From: Burkholderiaceae bacterium
GTDB taxonomy: Bacteria; Pseudomonadota; Gammaproteobacteria; Burkholderiales; Burkholderiaceae_C
DNA: 64,000 bases
Direction: 5' to 3'
Assembly: GCA_024235855.1 (NCBI GenBank)
Contig: JACKLN010000005.1
Span: forward strand, 62,001-126,000
Shown here: positions 49,161-60,538 of the stretch, piece by piece
Layout of the letters: each line of letters begins with the position of its first letter
Numbering within the stretch: position 1 is the first letter of the stretch
The notes under the pieces: model-generated
What the model saw: the letters and a program-made list of their open reading frames with translations, nothing else
Database searches by the model: none
What the model was told of the DNA's origin: nothing
Translations under genes and position numbers: made by a program

Positions 49161-50165
49161 TCAGGTCACGCAGCCCGCCTCGACCGCGGCCTGCGCCCGC
49201 ACTGCCACCGGTGCGTCGATGCGGTAGCCGTAACGCACCGCCGTCAGCTCCGCGAGGATGCTGATCGCGATCTCCGGCGGCGTGCGCGCGCCGTTCTTCA
49301 GCCCCACCGGGCCGTGCAGGCGGTCGAGCTGCGCATCGGTCATGCCGAAGTGTTCCTTCAGCCGCTCGCGCCGCTTGGCCTGGTTGGCACGCGAGCCGAT
49401 GGCGCCGACGTAGAAGGCCGACGAGGCCAGCGCCTCCATCAGCGCCAGGTCGTCGAGCTTGGGGTCGTGCGTCAGCGCGATTACGGCCGTGTGGCCGTCG
49501 ATCTTCAGCGCCTGCAGCAGGTCGTCGGGCATCTCGCGCTTCAGTTCCACGCCGTCGACGGCGAAGATGTCGGCGTACTCCTCGCGCGGGTCGCAGACGA
49601 TGACCTGGTAGTCCAGCGCGCGCGACATCTCGGCCAGGTACTGCGTCATCTGGCCGGCACCGATGATGACCAGCCGCCAGTGCGGGCCCAGGTGGGTGGT
49701 CAGCGTGGCGTCGGTGAGCTGCAGTTCGTCGGTGTCGCCGGCCGGCTCCAGCGTGACCGCGCCGCTGGCGAGGTCCAGCACGCGCCGCACACGCTCGCCG
49801 CGCTGCAGCCGCTCCAGCAGGGCCGGCATCAGCGTGTGCGCCGCCACCGGCTCCAGCACCAGCTCGATCAGGCCGCCGCAGGGCAGGCCGAAGCGGTGCG
49901 CCGCGTCGGCGTCGATGCCGTAACGCACCACGCGCGGCCGGCCTTCGGCCAGCACGCCCTGGCGGGCCTTGTCGATCAGGTCGTCCTCGATGCAGCCGCC
50001 GGAGACCGAGCCGGTGATCAGCCCGTCGTCGCGGATGGCCACGATGCTGCCCGGCGGACGCGGCGCCGAGCCCCAAGTGCGGGTGATGGTGGCCATGACC
50101 ACGCCGTGGCCGTCGGCGTGCCATTGCGCCACCTGGCGCATGACCTGCAGGTCGATGTTGTCCAT
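49161..50165 (-). CDS. xdhC: XdhC-family molybdenum-enzyme maturation protein
   Basis: A 334-residue XdhC/CoxI protein. These proteins bind molybdenum cofactor and help insert its sulfurated form into xanthine dehydrogenase-type enzymes. N-terminal XdhC features are VVMATITRTWGSAPRPPGS and GSVSGGCIEDDLI. The C-terminal half is a Rossmann domain (RLVIIGAGQMTQYLAEM, VIVCDPREEYAD, TAVIALTHDPKLDDLAL, YVGAIGSRANQAKR). It is coupled to the upstream regulator by a TGATG overlap. No molybdenum hydroxylase structural gene lies in the window. Confidence 0.92.
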   Translation of the reverse strand: MDNIDLQVMRQVAQWHADGHGVVMATITRTWGSAPRPPGSIVAIRDDGLITGSVSGGCIEDDLIDKARQGVLAEGRPRVVRYGIDADAAHRFGLPCGGLIELVLEPVAAHTLMPALLERLQRGERVRRVLDLASGAVTLEPAGDTDELQLTDATLTTHLGPHWRLVIIGAGQMTQYLAEMSRALDYQVIVCDPREEYADIFAVDGVELKREMPDDLLQALKIDGHTAVIALTHDPKLDDLALMEALASSAFYVGAIGSRANQAKRRERLKEHFGMTDAQLDRLHGPVGLKNGARTPPEIAISILAELTAVRYGYRIDAPVAVRAQAAVEAGCVT

Positions 50166-51298
50166 CAGCGGTCTCCGGAATCCGAACGGTGTGACGGCCT
50201 GGGCGTCTTGAAGTGCCACCAAGGCAGCGCGCGCGTGAGCGACAGCACCTCGCCGGCCTGGTGCGGTGTGTAGCCCGGCAGCGTGCCCAGCGCGTCGCGC
50301 CAGGCCGGGCTGGCCAGCGCCTGGCGCAGCAACTGCACCGCGGGGTGCTCCAGCGTGTCGGCCAGGCAGACGAGAAAGTAGTCCTCCTCGATCAGCGGCA
50401 CGAAACCCAGGCCGAAGGCACGCGCCGCAGCCTCGATGCCGATGCCGGCATCGCCCAGGCCGCTGGCCACCGCGGCGGCCACGGCCACGTGGCTGTCCTC
50501 GACGATGCCGGCACAGCTCTGCCAGGCGGCCTCACCGATGCCCTCGACGGCGCACAGGTGGTCGGTCAGCAGACGCGTGCCGGAGCCGGGCTGGCGCTGC
50601 ACGAAGCGCGCGCCGTGGGCCGGCAGGTCGGCCAGCTGGCGCAGGGCCAGCGGGTTGCCCTTGGCCACCATCAGCCCCTGGGTGCGGCGCATGGCGCCGA
50701 TGAGCTTGTGGCGGCCCGGCTTGAGCAGCGGCTTGAGCCCGGCGGCGAACACCGCGTGCCGGCCTTCCAGCGGCGGCACGTGGAAGCCGGCCACCAGGCA
50801 GCGGCCTTCAGCCAGCGACCGCAGCGCGTCCATGCTGCCGGCAAAGCGCAGGTCCACGTGCAGGCCATGGCTGGCGCCGGCGCGCTGGCGCAGCAGCGGC
50901 AGTGCCAGGTCGTGGCTGGCGTGCACCGCCAGCACCTGCTGCGAACCGTCCAGCGCCTCGGCCAGCACGTGCTCCAGTTCGGCACGCAGGGCCTCGATGT
51001 GCGGCGTCATGCGCGTGCGCGCCCGGCTCTCGGCCCATAGCAGGCGGTCGGCAAAGGGCGTCAGCCGCGCCGGCTGGCCCTGGGCCCAGGTGACGAGCTT
51101 CTCGCCCATCACCTCTTCCCAGTGCTTGAGCTGGCCCCAGGTGTGACGGTACGACGTGCCCAGCGCATTGGCCGCATGCTGGATGGAGCCATGGTTGCGC
51201 ACCGCGCTGAGCAGGTCGAACAGCGGGTTCTGCACGTCGGCACCCGACTGGCCGCCGGCCTGGAACGTGTACTGGAGGTGGATGCCGCGCTGGCGCAT
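50165..51298 (-). CDS. ModE/LysR-like HTH regulator with periplasmic-binding-like domain
   Basis: A 377-residue regulator. Residues about 25-95 form a ModE-like winged helix (NPLFDLLSAVRNHGSIQHAA, ALGTSYRHTWGQLKHWEEVM). Residues about 130-350 are a PBP-like ligand domain (VHASHDLALPLL, AGFHVPP, KGNPLALRQLADL, GSGTRLLTDHL, GLGDAGIGIEAAARAFGLGF). This PBP_like plus ModE-HTH architecture is associated with oxyanion or molybdenum-cofactor sensing, so it may control xdhC, with which it overlaps by one base, and the divergent RavA-ViaA operon. The ligand is unknown. Confidence 0.83.
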   Translation of the reverse strand: MRQRGIHLQYTFQAGGQSGADVQNPLFDLLSAVRNHGSIQHAANALGTSYRHTWGQLKHWEEVMGEKLVTWAQGQPARLTPFADRLLWAESRARTRMTPHIEALRAELEHVLAEALDGSQQVLAVHASHDLALPLLRQRAGASHGLHVDLRFAGSMDALRSLAEGRCLVAGFHVPPLEGRHAVFAAGLKPLLKPGRHKLIGAMRRTQGLMVAKGNPLALRQLADLPAHGARFVQRQPGSGTRLLTDHLCAVEGIGEAAWQSCAGIVEDSHVAVAAAVASGLGDAGIGIEAAARAFGLGFVPLIEEDYFLVCLADTLEHPAVQLLRQALASPAWRDALGTLPGYTPHQAGEVLSLTRALPWWHFKTPRPSHRSDSGDR

Positions 51299-51391
51299 GG
51301 TGCAGGGAAGATACCGCATGCGCTTGCGCCGGGTCAGATCGGGGTCAACCCGCAGGGCCGCCGCGGGCCCGGGCGCCGCGACAATGGGGGC

Positions 51392-52771
51392 ATGGCCCTG
51401 CCGACGCCCTCCCGCCTGCGCGTCTTGCTCGACGCGCTGAACGCCGGCCTGCTGGAACGCGAGGCCGCGGTGCGGCTGATGCTGCTGACGGCCCTGGCCG
51501 GCGCCCATGTGCTGCTGCTCGGCCCGCCCGGCACGGCCAAGAGCGAACTCGCGCGACGGCTGCAGCGCGCCTTCGCCGATGCGCCCTGGTTCGAGCGCCT
51601 GCTCACGCGCTTCTCCACGCCGGAGGAGTTGTTCGGCCCGTTGTCGCTGAAGGCGCTGGAAGAAGACCGCTACGAGCGCCTGACTGCCGGCTTCCTGCCC
51701 ACCGCCGGCGTGGCCTTCCTCGATGAGGTCTACAAGGCCAATTCCGCCATCCTGAATGCGCTGCTGACGCTGCTGCACGAGCGTGTGTTCGACAACGGCA
51801 GCGGCCGTGTGCCGGTGCCGCTGGTCTGCGTGGTCGGCGCCAGCAACGAGGGGCCGGCCGACGAGGCGCTGCAGGCCTTCCACGACCGCTTCCTGGTGCG
51901 TGTGCCGGTGGCGCCGGTGGGCGACGAGAGGTTTGCCGACCTGCTGCGCCTGGACGCGGGTTGTGTCAGCGTGACACAGCCGCTGACGGCCGCCGAACGT
52001 GACACGGTGGCGCGCGCCGCCGCGGGCGTGGCACTGGGCGACGACCTGCTGGCCGCCTGCGCCGCGCTGCGCACGCGGCTGGCGGCCGATGGCCAGCCGC
52101 TGTCGGACCGCCGCTGGCGCCAGTGGATGGACCTGCTGCGCACCGCCGCGGCCACCGAGGGCCGATCCAGCACCGATGCGCTGGACCTGTGGACCGCCCC
52201 CTACGTGGCCGCCGCCGGCCCGGCGCAGGTGCCCGCGCTGCAGGCCTGGGTGGATGCCGAGATCGCCCAGGCGGTGCCGCAGGACGCCCCCTGGCTCACG
52301 CGCGCGGTCGAGGCCTTCGAGATGCAGCTGCAGGTGGAGCAGATGGCGCCGGCAGACGGTGCCGATGACTCAGCCGGCAAACTCGCGCTGGCACGGTCCA
52401 TCGGTGGCGCCGAGGGCGATGGCGGCATGCTGCGCATCGTCTCGGCCACGCTGGAAGACCAGTTGCGTCGCCGTTGGAGCCCGGTGCACGTGCAGGCGCG
52501 GTTGGACCAGATCGACCAGATCGCCGCCCAGGCCAGCACAGCCCGCGGAGACGTGGCGGCGCAGGCGCAGGTGCTGGCCACCCGCATCGCCGGCCGGCTG
52601 TGGCTGCCGCCCGGGCTGGCCGCGCGCTGGCAGGCCGCGCATGCACACACGCTGGCCGTGCTGGACGCCCTGCTGGCGCGGCTGGCGGTCACCCGCGCCG
52701 GTTTCGCCGCCCAGCCGCAGGACGACACGCTGCCGGCGGTGACGCCGGCCGCGGTCGACGTCGGCCCGTGA
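51392..52771 (+). CDS. ravA: MoxR-family AAA+ ATPase, RavA-like
   Basis: A 459-residue AAA+ ATPase of the RavA branch of MoxR. Walker A is GPPGTAKS (44-51), with RFSTPEELFGPLSLKALEE, Walker B VAFLDEVYKAN, NALLTLLHER, and sensor 1 (VVGASNEGP) visible. About 150 C-terminal residues correspond to RavA's post-AAA region. RavA works with ViaA as a chaperone pair linked to respiratory and Fe-S enzymes in E. coli. Length (RavA 498) and the following VWA gene support the call over CoxD. GGGGG precedes ATG 51392. It overlaps viaA by 4 bases. Confidence 0.87.
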   Translation: MALPTPSRLRVLLDALNAGLLEREAAVRLMLLTALAGAHVLLLGPPGTAKSELARRLQRAFADAPWFERLLTRFSTPEELFGPLSLKALEEDRYERLTAGFLPTAGVAFLDEVYKANSAILNALLTLLHERVFDNGSGRVPVPLVCVVGASNEGPADEALQAFHDRFLVRVPVAPVGDERFADLLRLDAGCVSVTQPLTAAERDTVARAAAGVALGDDLLAACAALRTRLAADGQPLSDRRWRQWMDLLRTAAATEGRSSTDALDLWTAPYVAAAGPAQVPALQAWVDAEIAQAVPQDAPWLTRAVEAFEMQLQVEQMAPADGADDSAGKLALARSIGGAEGDGGMLRIVSATLEDQLRRRWSPVHVQARLDQIDQIAAQASTARGDVAAQAQVLATRIAGRLWLPPGLAARWQAAHAHTLAVLDALLARLAVTRAGFAAQPQDDTLPAVTPAAVDVGP

Positions 52772-54240
52772 ACCTCGACGCGCCCTACGACCGCCTGCCG
52801 GCCCTGCCGCGCACGCTGTGGCTACAGGCGCTGACCACGTCGGCCGGCGAGCGCGGCCGACGGCTGGACGACGCCCGCGCCTGGCTCACCGCGCTGCAGG
52901 CCGGCGAGTTGCCGCCCGCCGCACTGGACTTCGGCGACCCCGAAGCCACGCCGCCGCTTCGCCGCGTGGTGGGCGAGCTGGGCCTGCCCGCGCTGTGCCA
53001 GGGCGTGCCCGACCTGGCCGAGCAGGTGCTGCGCACCCTGCTGTGGCACCTCGACCGCCTCGTCGACCTGCAGCCACGGCAGACGCGCGCAGCGGCCATC
53101 GCCCAGGTGCGCGACGAGTTCCGCGCGGCGTGGGACGAGCAGACCACCGGCCTGGAAGAGGACCTGGCCCTGCTCCAGGGCCTGGGTGATCTGGCTCACC
53201 TGCGCTGGGACGCGCTGCGCGGCCAGTTGCGCAGCCGCCCCTGGCAGGTGGCGCGCCGTGCCGCCGAGCGCCTGGCGCAGCTGCCGGCGCTGGTGGCGCT
53301 GATCCAGGCCCTGGGCCGCGCCGAGCGCAGCGTGCAGGCGCCGCCCACGCCCGACCTGGACCCGGCCGCGGGCCGGCCGCGCCCGCTGCGCGCGGTGGAG
53401 ACGCGTCTCCCCGACGCGCCCGGCGAGGTCACCGGCGTGCACTTCTCCGGCCGCCTGGACCGCATGCTGCCGGCGGAGGCCGTGCTGCTGCGGCACCCGG
53501 TGGGCGCCCGCCTGTGGCGCGCCCGCCAGGCCGAGGCGCGCCTGCTGGCCTGGCAGACCGAGGCCGTGCTCACCGACTGGCGCCCCGACCCGCTGGCACG
53601 GCCCCAGGCCGCCGCCGCGGACCGTGCCGCTGCGCCGCTGGACCGCGGCCCCATCCTGCTGTGCCTGGACACGTCCGGCTCGATGCGTGGCGCGCCGGAG
53701 AACATCGCCAAGGCCGTGGTCATCGCCGCGCTGCGCGCCGCCCACGCCGCCAGCCGCGGCTGCCGGTTGATCGCCTTCGGCGGCCCGGGCGAACTGTTCG
53801 AACGCGACCTGGGCCGTGGCGCCGCCGGCCTGGAAGCGCTGCTGGACCTGATGGGCCAGGGCTTCGACGGCGGCACCGACGTGCAGGCCCCCATCGAACG
53901 CGCCGTGCAGTCGGTGCACGACGCCCGCTGGCGCAGCGCCGACCTGCTGATCGTCAGCGACGGCGAGTTCGGCTGCACGCCGCAGACGCTGGCGCAGCTG
54001 GACGACGCCCGCGCGCGCTTCGGCCTGCGCGTACAGGGTGTGCTGGTGGGCGACCGCGAGACGCTCGGCCTGCTGGAGACCTGCGACGCCATCCACTGGG
54101 TGCGCGACTGGCGGCGCCATGCCGATGCGGCGCACGGCGCCGAGGCGCAGGGCTTCTCGCCGGTGCACAGCAAGAGCCTGACGGCGCTGTACTTTCCGGG
54201 CGCGCTCTCGTCGCGCGCCGCCAGACACACGCCGACATGA
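52768..54240 (+). CDS. viaA: VWA-domain protein, ViaA-like partner of RavA
   Basis: A 490-residue protein. The N-terminal ~290 residues are helical, and the C-terminal von Willebrand A domain has a complete MIDAS (DTSGS at 301-305, GGTD, and SDGEFG). ViaA of E. coli (483 residues) has the same size and layout. It starts at GTG 52768 in GTGA overlap with ravA and ends in ATGA overlap with the DUF364 gene, so the three are translated as a unit. It probably stimulates and directs the RavA ATPase. Confidence 0.87.
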   Translation: MNLDAPYDRLPALPRTLWLQALTTSAGERGRRLDDARAWLTALQAGELPPAALDFGDPEATPPLRRVVGELGLPALCQGVPDLAEQVLRTLLWHLDRLVDLQPRQTRAAAIAQVRDEFRAAWDEQTTGLEEDLALLQGLGDLAHLRWDALRGQLRSRPWQVARRAAERLAQLPALVALIQALGRAERSVQAPPTPDLDPAAGRPRPLRAVETRLPDAPGEVTGVHFSGRLDRMLPAEAVLLRHPVGARLWRARQAEARLLAWQTEAVLTDWRPDPLARPQAAAADRAAAPLDRGPILLCLDTSGSMRGAPENIAKAVVIAALRAAHAASRGCRLIAFGGPGELFERDLGRGAAGLEALLDLMGQGFDGGTDVQAPIERAVQSVHDARWRSADLLIVSDGEFGCTPQTLAQLDDARARFGLRVQGVLVGDRETLGLLETCDAIHWVRDWRRHADAAHGAEAQGFSPVHSKSLTALYFPGALSSRAARHTPT

Positions 54241-55079
54241 ACGCACCGGGTTACGTCACCGAATCGCTGGCGCTGCTGCAGGCCTTCGCGGGCCGGGCGC
54301 CACTGCCGCGCGTGAAGGCGCTTCACCTGCCGCCGCCTCCGCCGCCAGGCGGCATGCGTGGTGAGTTCTGCGCGCTGGAACTCGACGACGGCTCGCTGGG
54401 CCTGTCCTACGTGCTGCTGGGCGACACCTGGGCCCAGCTGACGGCCCATGCGGCCACCCACCTGCAGGCCGGCGACGATCCGCTGGTCGTCGCGCAGGGC
54501 TACGCCAGCGCCAGCACGCTGGTGCGCACCATCGGCTTTGCCGCGGTCAACGCGCTCACGCGCTGCCTGTGCAACCGCGCCGGGTTCGTGCCACCGAGCA
54601 GCCGCGACAGCCTGGGCCAGCTCGACCCGCAGCCCGGCGAGACCATCGGCATGGTCGGCCACTTCACGCCGCTGCTGCCGCGGCTCAAGGCGGCCGGCGC
54701 CCGCGTGCTGATCCTGGAACTGCGCGAGGACCTGGTGGGCGAACGCGACGGCGTGCGCGTGACGCTGGATGCGACCGAGCTGCGCAACTGCCGCAAGGTG
54801 CTGGCCACCGGCACCCTGCTGCTGAACCACACGCTCGAGCCGGTGCTGGCGCAGTGCGCCGCGGCCGAACGCCTGGTGCTGGTGGGCCCCAGCGTGGGCG
54901 GGCCGCCGGACCCGCTGTTCGCCCGCGGCATCACGCTGCTGGGCGGCAGCTGGGTCGAGGACCCGGCGGCCTTCATCGACACGCTCACCGCCGGCACGCC
55001 GGCCGGCGGCAGCCTGCGCAAGGCGGCGCTGTCACCGGCCGACTGGCCGGGCTGGGATGCGCTGCTGCGCCGGATCTAG
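54237..55079 (+). CDS. DUF364/DUF4213 putative heavy-metal chelation protein
   Basis: A 280-residue protein with an N-terminal DUF4213-like region (LSYVLLGDTWAQL, ASTLVRTIGFAAVNALTRCL) and a C-terminal Rossmann-like DUF364 domain (GETIGMVGHFTPLLPRLK, AGARVLILEL, CRKVLATGTLLLNHTLE, LVLVGPSVGGPPDPLFARGI). The family is named for putative heavy-metal chelation, but its function is unproven. It is translationally coupled to viaA. Its association with RavA-ViaA and a nearby XdhC suggests a metallocofactor or metalloenzyme maturation role. Confidence 0.85.
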   Translation: MNAPGYVTESLALLQAFAGRAPLPRVKALHLPPPPPPGGMRGEFCALELDDGSLGLSYVLLGDTWAQLTAHAATHLQAGDDPLVVAQGYASASTLVRTIGFAAVNALTRCLCNRAGFVPPSSRDSLGQLDPQPGETIGMVGHFTPLLPRLKAAGARVLILELREDLVGERDGVRVTLDATELRNCRKVLATGTLLLNHTLEPVLAQCAAAERLVLVGPSVGGPPDPLFARGITLLGGSWVEDPAAFIDTLTAGTPAGGSLRKAALSPADWPGWDALLRRI

Positions 55080-55081
55080 GC

Positions 55082-55411
55082 TCAGTCCTGGTTGCGGATC
55101 GTCGGGTCGATGCTCAAGCGCCGGCCACTGGTCTGGTGCATCACCGTCACCGTGTAGCTGTAGTCGCCCTTGCTCTCCACCGTGTCCAGCAGCGCCGCCG
55201 ACTGCGGCGCCAGCGTCCACGACGCGTAGGGGAAGCTGCTGCCGGGCTGGCTGACCACGACGGCGCCGCTGTCGGGGAAGACCCAGCCGTCGGTGACGAG
55301 CCGGAAGTTGATCAGCACGTTGCTGCCGCTGACGGTGGCGAGGTCGGGCGTGCAGCGCACGACGTTCTCGCCGGACACGGTGACGAAGACGAGCTTGACG
55401 GCATCGGACAT
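55082..55411 (-). CDS. Small hypothetical protein downstream of the second kinase module
   Basis: A 109-residue protein, probably all beta: KLVFVTVSGENVVRCTPDLA, VLINFRLVTDGWVFPDSGAV, SYTVTVMHQTSGRRLSIDPT. No signal peptide. GGGAG lies 6 bases before ATG 55411. I do not recognise the family with certainty; it has some likeness to small beta-sandwich DP-EP-type proteins. Its stop is 2 bp from the convergent DUF364 stop. It lies 112 bp downstream of the Ser/Thr kinase gene on the same strand and might be a target or accessory of that module. Confidence 0.65.
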   Translation of the reverse strand: MSDAVKLVFVTVSGENVVRCTPDLATVSGSNVLINFRLVTDGWVFPDSGAVVVSQPGSSFPYASWTLAPQSAALLDTVESKGDYSYTVTVMHQTSGRRLSIDPTIRNQD

Positions 55412-55523
55412 GGTGTTCTCCCTGGGTCGAGTCGGTGCCCGGCAGGACGCGGGGCACCGCTCGCGGCGGCCATTGTCGGCGGCGCCGCGCCGCACGGACA
55501 AGCGCAGGCCCAGGGGGCCGGTG

Positions 55524-58228
<2,705 letters not shown>

Positions 58229-58232
<4 letters not shown>

Positions 58233-58792
58233 CGCAGCGTCATCGACAGGAACAGCCGCGCCTTCGCCCAGTCGCGCTGCACGGTGCGTTCGGTCAGACC
58301 CAGGTTGGCCGCGATCTCGGCTTCCGACAGGCCGCCGAAGTAGCGCAGTTCCACCACCTGGGCCAGCCGCGGCTCGGCCGCGGCCAGGGCATCCAGCGCC
58401 TCGTGCACGCGCAGGACCTCGTCGTCGTGGGCCATCAGCTGCTCGCCCAGCTGCTCGGACAGCGCCGTGTCCAGCACCACGTGCTCGGCGCCGGCGCCGC
58501 GGCGCTCGGCCAGGCGGGCGCGCACGGTGTCCACCACGATGGTGCGCATGGCCTTGGCCGCGTAGGCCAGGAAGTGGCCCCGGTCCGGGAACACGGCGTC
58601 CCCCTGGGCCTGGATGCGCAGGTAGCTCTCGTGCACCAGGGCGGTGGTGTCGAGCAGGGTGAGTTCACCGGACTGGCGCAGCCGGCTGCGCGCCAGCTGC
58701 TTGAGTTCGGCATACAGCAGGGCGAAGGCGCGGTCGGCCGCGCCGGCATCGCCGGCGCCGGCGGCATGGAGCAGGGTCGTGATCTCGGACAT
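58229..58792 (-). CDS. ECF sigma factor paired with Ser/Thr kinase (second copy)
   Basis: A 187-residue ECF sigma factor. Region 2 is at about residues 22-88 (LLYAELKQLARSRLRQ, FLAYAAKAMRTIVVDTVRAR) and region 4 at about 125-182 (AAAEPRLAQVVELRYFGGLS, EIAANLGLTERTVQRDWAKAR). As in the copy at 22.9-23.4 kb, region 2.2 reads DTTA (48-51, before LVHESYLRI) where classical ECF factors have acidic DAED. This supports regulation by threonine phosphorylation from the overlapping kinase gene. Promoter targets are unknown. Confidence 0.9.
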
Positions 58793-58984
58793 CGGCGTCT
58801 GTGGGCGTCGGTGCGCACTGTAGCGGCACGGTGGATGTCGGGTTTCACCGCGGCATTGCGTTGTACCCAGAGAGGGACGCCCGGCGGCGCATCAGGGAGG
58901 GTTGAAAGATCCGCACGCTGCCGGGCGGCCCCTCACCCTCGCTGCCTGCCTGACCGATCGCCAACAACCGCCCGCATCGCACGC

Positions 58985-59506
58985 ATGTCGATCTCCAGCA
59001 CCGCCATCGTCTCCGGCCAGACCGGCTCCGTGGCGCCACCCGCGGCCCAGAACGCCTCCAACGACGCGGCGGCACGGGTGCCACCGCCGGGGCCGATCGC
59101 CCTCTTGCCATCGTGGTCGGCGCTGGACGGCTGGCGCGAGCCCCGCGCCGGCCGCTGCCGGCGGCTGGGCCGGTCGACCCGCCTGCTGCGGGTGGCGGTG
59201 ACGCCGGCCACGGTCCCGGGTCACCCGCTGGAAGCGCCCGTGCTGGCCCGGCTGGTGGCCGCCTGTGCACACCGCCTGCGCGCGTCGGTGCGCGCCACCG
59301 ACCACGTGGCACGCATCGGCGAGCATTGCATGGCGGTGCTGCTCGACGGCGCCGACGACGCTGGCGCGCAGGCGGCCGCCGACCGCCTGGTGCGCGTCTG
59401 CCAGGGGCCCTACCGGATCGACGACCAGCGCCTAGTCCTGCGTGTGCTGGTGGACCTGGAGCAGACCCAGGTGTCGCCACCGCGCGCGCCGACTTCACCA
59501 GTCTGA
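58985..59506 (+). CDS. Degenerate GGDEF-domain protein with retained RxxD I-site
   Basis: A 173-residue protein. The first ~65 residues are Pro/Ala-rich and unstructured. The rest matches the second half of a GGDEF domain (RLVAACAHRLRASVRATDHVAR, then AVLLDGADDAGAQAAADRLV). The catalytic motif is GEHCM (112-116) instead of GGDEF, so cyclase activity is unlikely. The product-binding I-site RATD (103-106) is kept at the right spacing, pointing to a c-di-GMP receptor. The first ~80 residues of a full GGDEF domain are missing, so a truncated relic is also possible. ATG 58985 is tentative. Its 3' end overlaps the nitroreductase gene by 12 bases, convergently. Confidence 0.65.
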   Translation: MSISSTAIVSGQTGSVAPPAAQNASNDAAARVPPPGPIALLPSWSALDGWREPRAGRCRRLGRSTRLLRVAVTPATVPGHPLEAPVLARLVAACAHRLRASVRATDHVARIGEHCMAVLLDGADDAGAQAAADRLVRVCQGPYRIDDQRLVLRVLVDLEQTQVSPPRAPTSPV

Positions 59507-60082
59507 CATCAAGGCCCGACCGGCCGCAGCGCGCGCGCGGGCCTGTACGGCGCGCTGCGGGGTACCCAGGGTGATCCAGCCGACCAGCGTCTCACCCGGC
59601 CCGCAGAAGGCTGCCTGCACGCGCGCATGGCGGGCCTTGTGACCGGAGAGCATCTTGCCGGCCCAGCCCAGCAGGTGGGCCGCGTTGAGGAAGTTGGCGA
59701 GTGCGCCGCCGACCGCGATCCACTGTTCGTGCGCCGGCACCTGCGGGTGGCCGAGATCGATGCGGGCGATCAGCGCCACCGTCACCGGAGCGCGCCGTGC
59801 ACGTTCGACGTCCAGCGCCGCGTCCGCCTCGGGCTTCCCGGCGTCGCGTGCCGCTTCGGCGAACAGCGCACCCAGACGCTCGCGAGACGCCCCGCGCACC
59901 ACGGCCAGCCGCCAGGGCACCAGACCGGCATGGTCCGGTGCCCGAAGTGCCACCTGCACCATGCGCGCCAGGGCCGCGTCGTCGGGCCCGGGCTCGCCCA
60001 GGTGCTTGCCGCCGAGGGAGTGGCGGGTCAGCAGCGGCGTCAGCGGGTCGGCAGGATCCAGTTGGCCGGATGTCGTGCGCAT
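59495..60082 (-). CDS. Nitroreductase family protein (YdjA-like)
   Basis: A 195-residue FMN-dependent nitroreductase-fold protein of the small YdjA subgroup. Conserved features are TRHSLGGKHLGEPGP near the start, ALRAPDHAGLVPWRLAVVRG (residues 45-65, FMN region), PVTVALIARI, VPAHEQWIAVGGALANFLNAAHLLG and ETLVGWITLGTP. Natural substrate unknown. In E. coli ydjA lies beside selD; here the homologue is the last gene of the selB-selC-gcvH-dsrE run. It overlaps the DsrE gene by one base (TGATG). Confidence 0.87.
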   Translation of the reverse strand: MRTTSGQLDPADPLTPLLTRHSLGGKHLGEPGPDDAALARMVQVALRAPDHAGLVPWRLAVVRGASRERLGALFAEAARDAGKPEADAALDVERARRAPVTVALIARIDLGHPQVPAHEQWIAVGGALANFLNAAHLLGWAGKMLSGHKARHARVQAAFCGPGETLVGWITLGTPQRAVQARARAAAGRALMSDW

Positions 60083-60480
60083 CAGAACACCAGCGTGCGC
60101 CAGCGCAGGTCGGCAGCACGCACCATGAACTGCAGCGCACCGCCGTGGCCGGCGCATTCGGGGATCAGGGCACGCCCCTGCAGGCCCTGGGCCTGCAGCG
60201 CGTCGCTGCAGACATAGAACCGCGCGCCCTGCGCATGGGCCTCGCGCATCGCGTCGCCCACGCTGCGCGCCACGAAGCGCGACGCCGGCAGCCCGTCGGC
60301 CACGCCAGGGAGCAGCAGGTGCACGCTGCGCGCGCTGAAGTACAGCTCCACCGGCAGTTCCAGCGCAGCGGCGGCGGCGGCATGGAAGAAAGGCGTGGCC
60401 AGCGTGTCCGGGCGTTCGGGGTCCGCCGCCCAGAGCAGCAGGGCCACCCCGTCGGCCGCATGTTCGACGTAGCCGCTCAC
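60082..60480 (-). CDS. DsrE-family protein
   Basis: A 132-residue DsrE/DsrF-like protein (ALLLWAADPERPDTLATPFFHA, ELPVELYFSARSVHLLLPGV, AHAQGARFYVCSDALQAQGL). The fold is linked to sulfur-relay proteins; the single Cys in FYVCSDAL is at the usual active position of DsrE-like proteins. Start GTG 60480 is preferred since GGGGAGGG lies about 7 bases upstream; an earlier ATG would add a low-complexity tail. It is 58 bp below the GcvH-like gene and coupled to the nitroreductase. A sulfur- or selenium-transfer role is inferred only. Confidence 0.82.
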   Translation of the reverse strand: MSGYVEHAADGVALLLWAADPERPDTLATPFFHAAAAAALELPVELYFSARSVHLLLPGVADGLPASRFVARSVGDAMREAHAQGARFYVCSDALQAQGLQGRALIPECAGHGGALQFMVRAADLRWRTLVF

Positions 60481-60538
60481 TGGACGACCCTCCCCGCCAC
60501 GCGCGGCGGCATGAGCGCTTGGGGGCGGCACGGCGCGC

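Noticed and set aside
51392..54240. coxD-coxE (CO dehydrogenase maturation) instead of ravA-viaA
   Set aside because: Protein lengths (459 and 490 residues) and layouts fit RavA and ViaA; CoxD and CoxE are shorter and no coxLMS genes are present.
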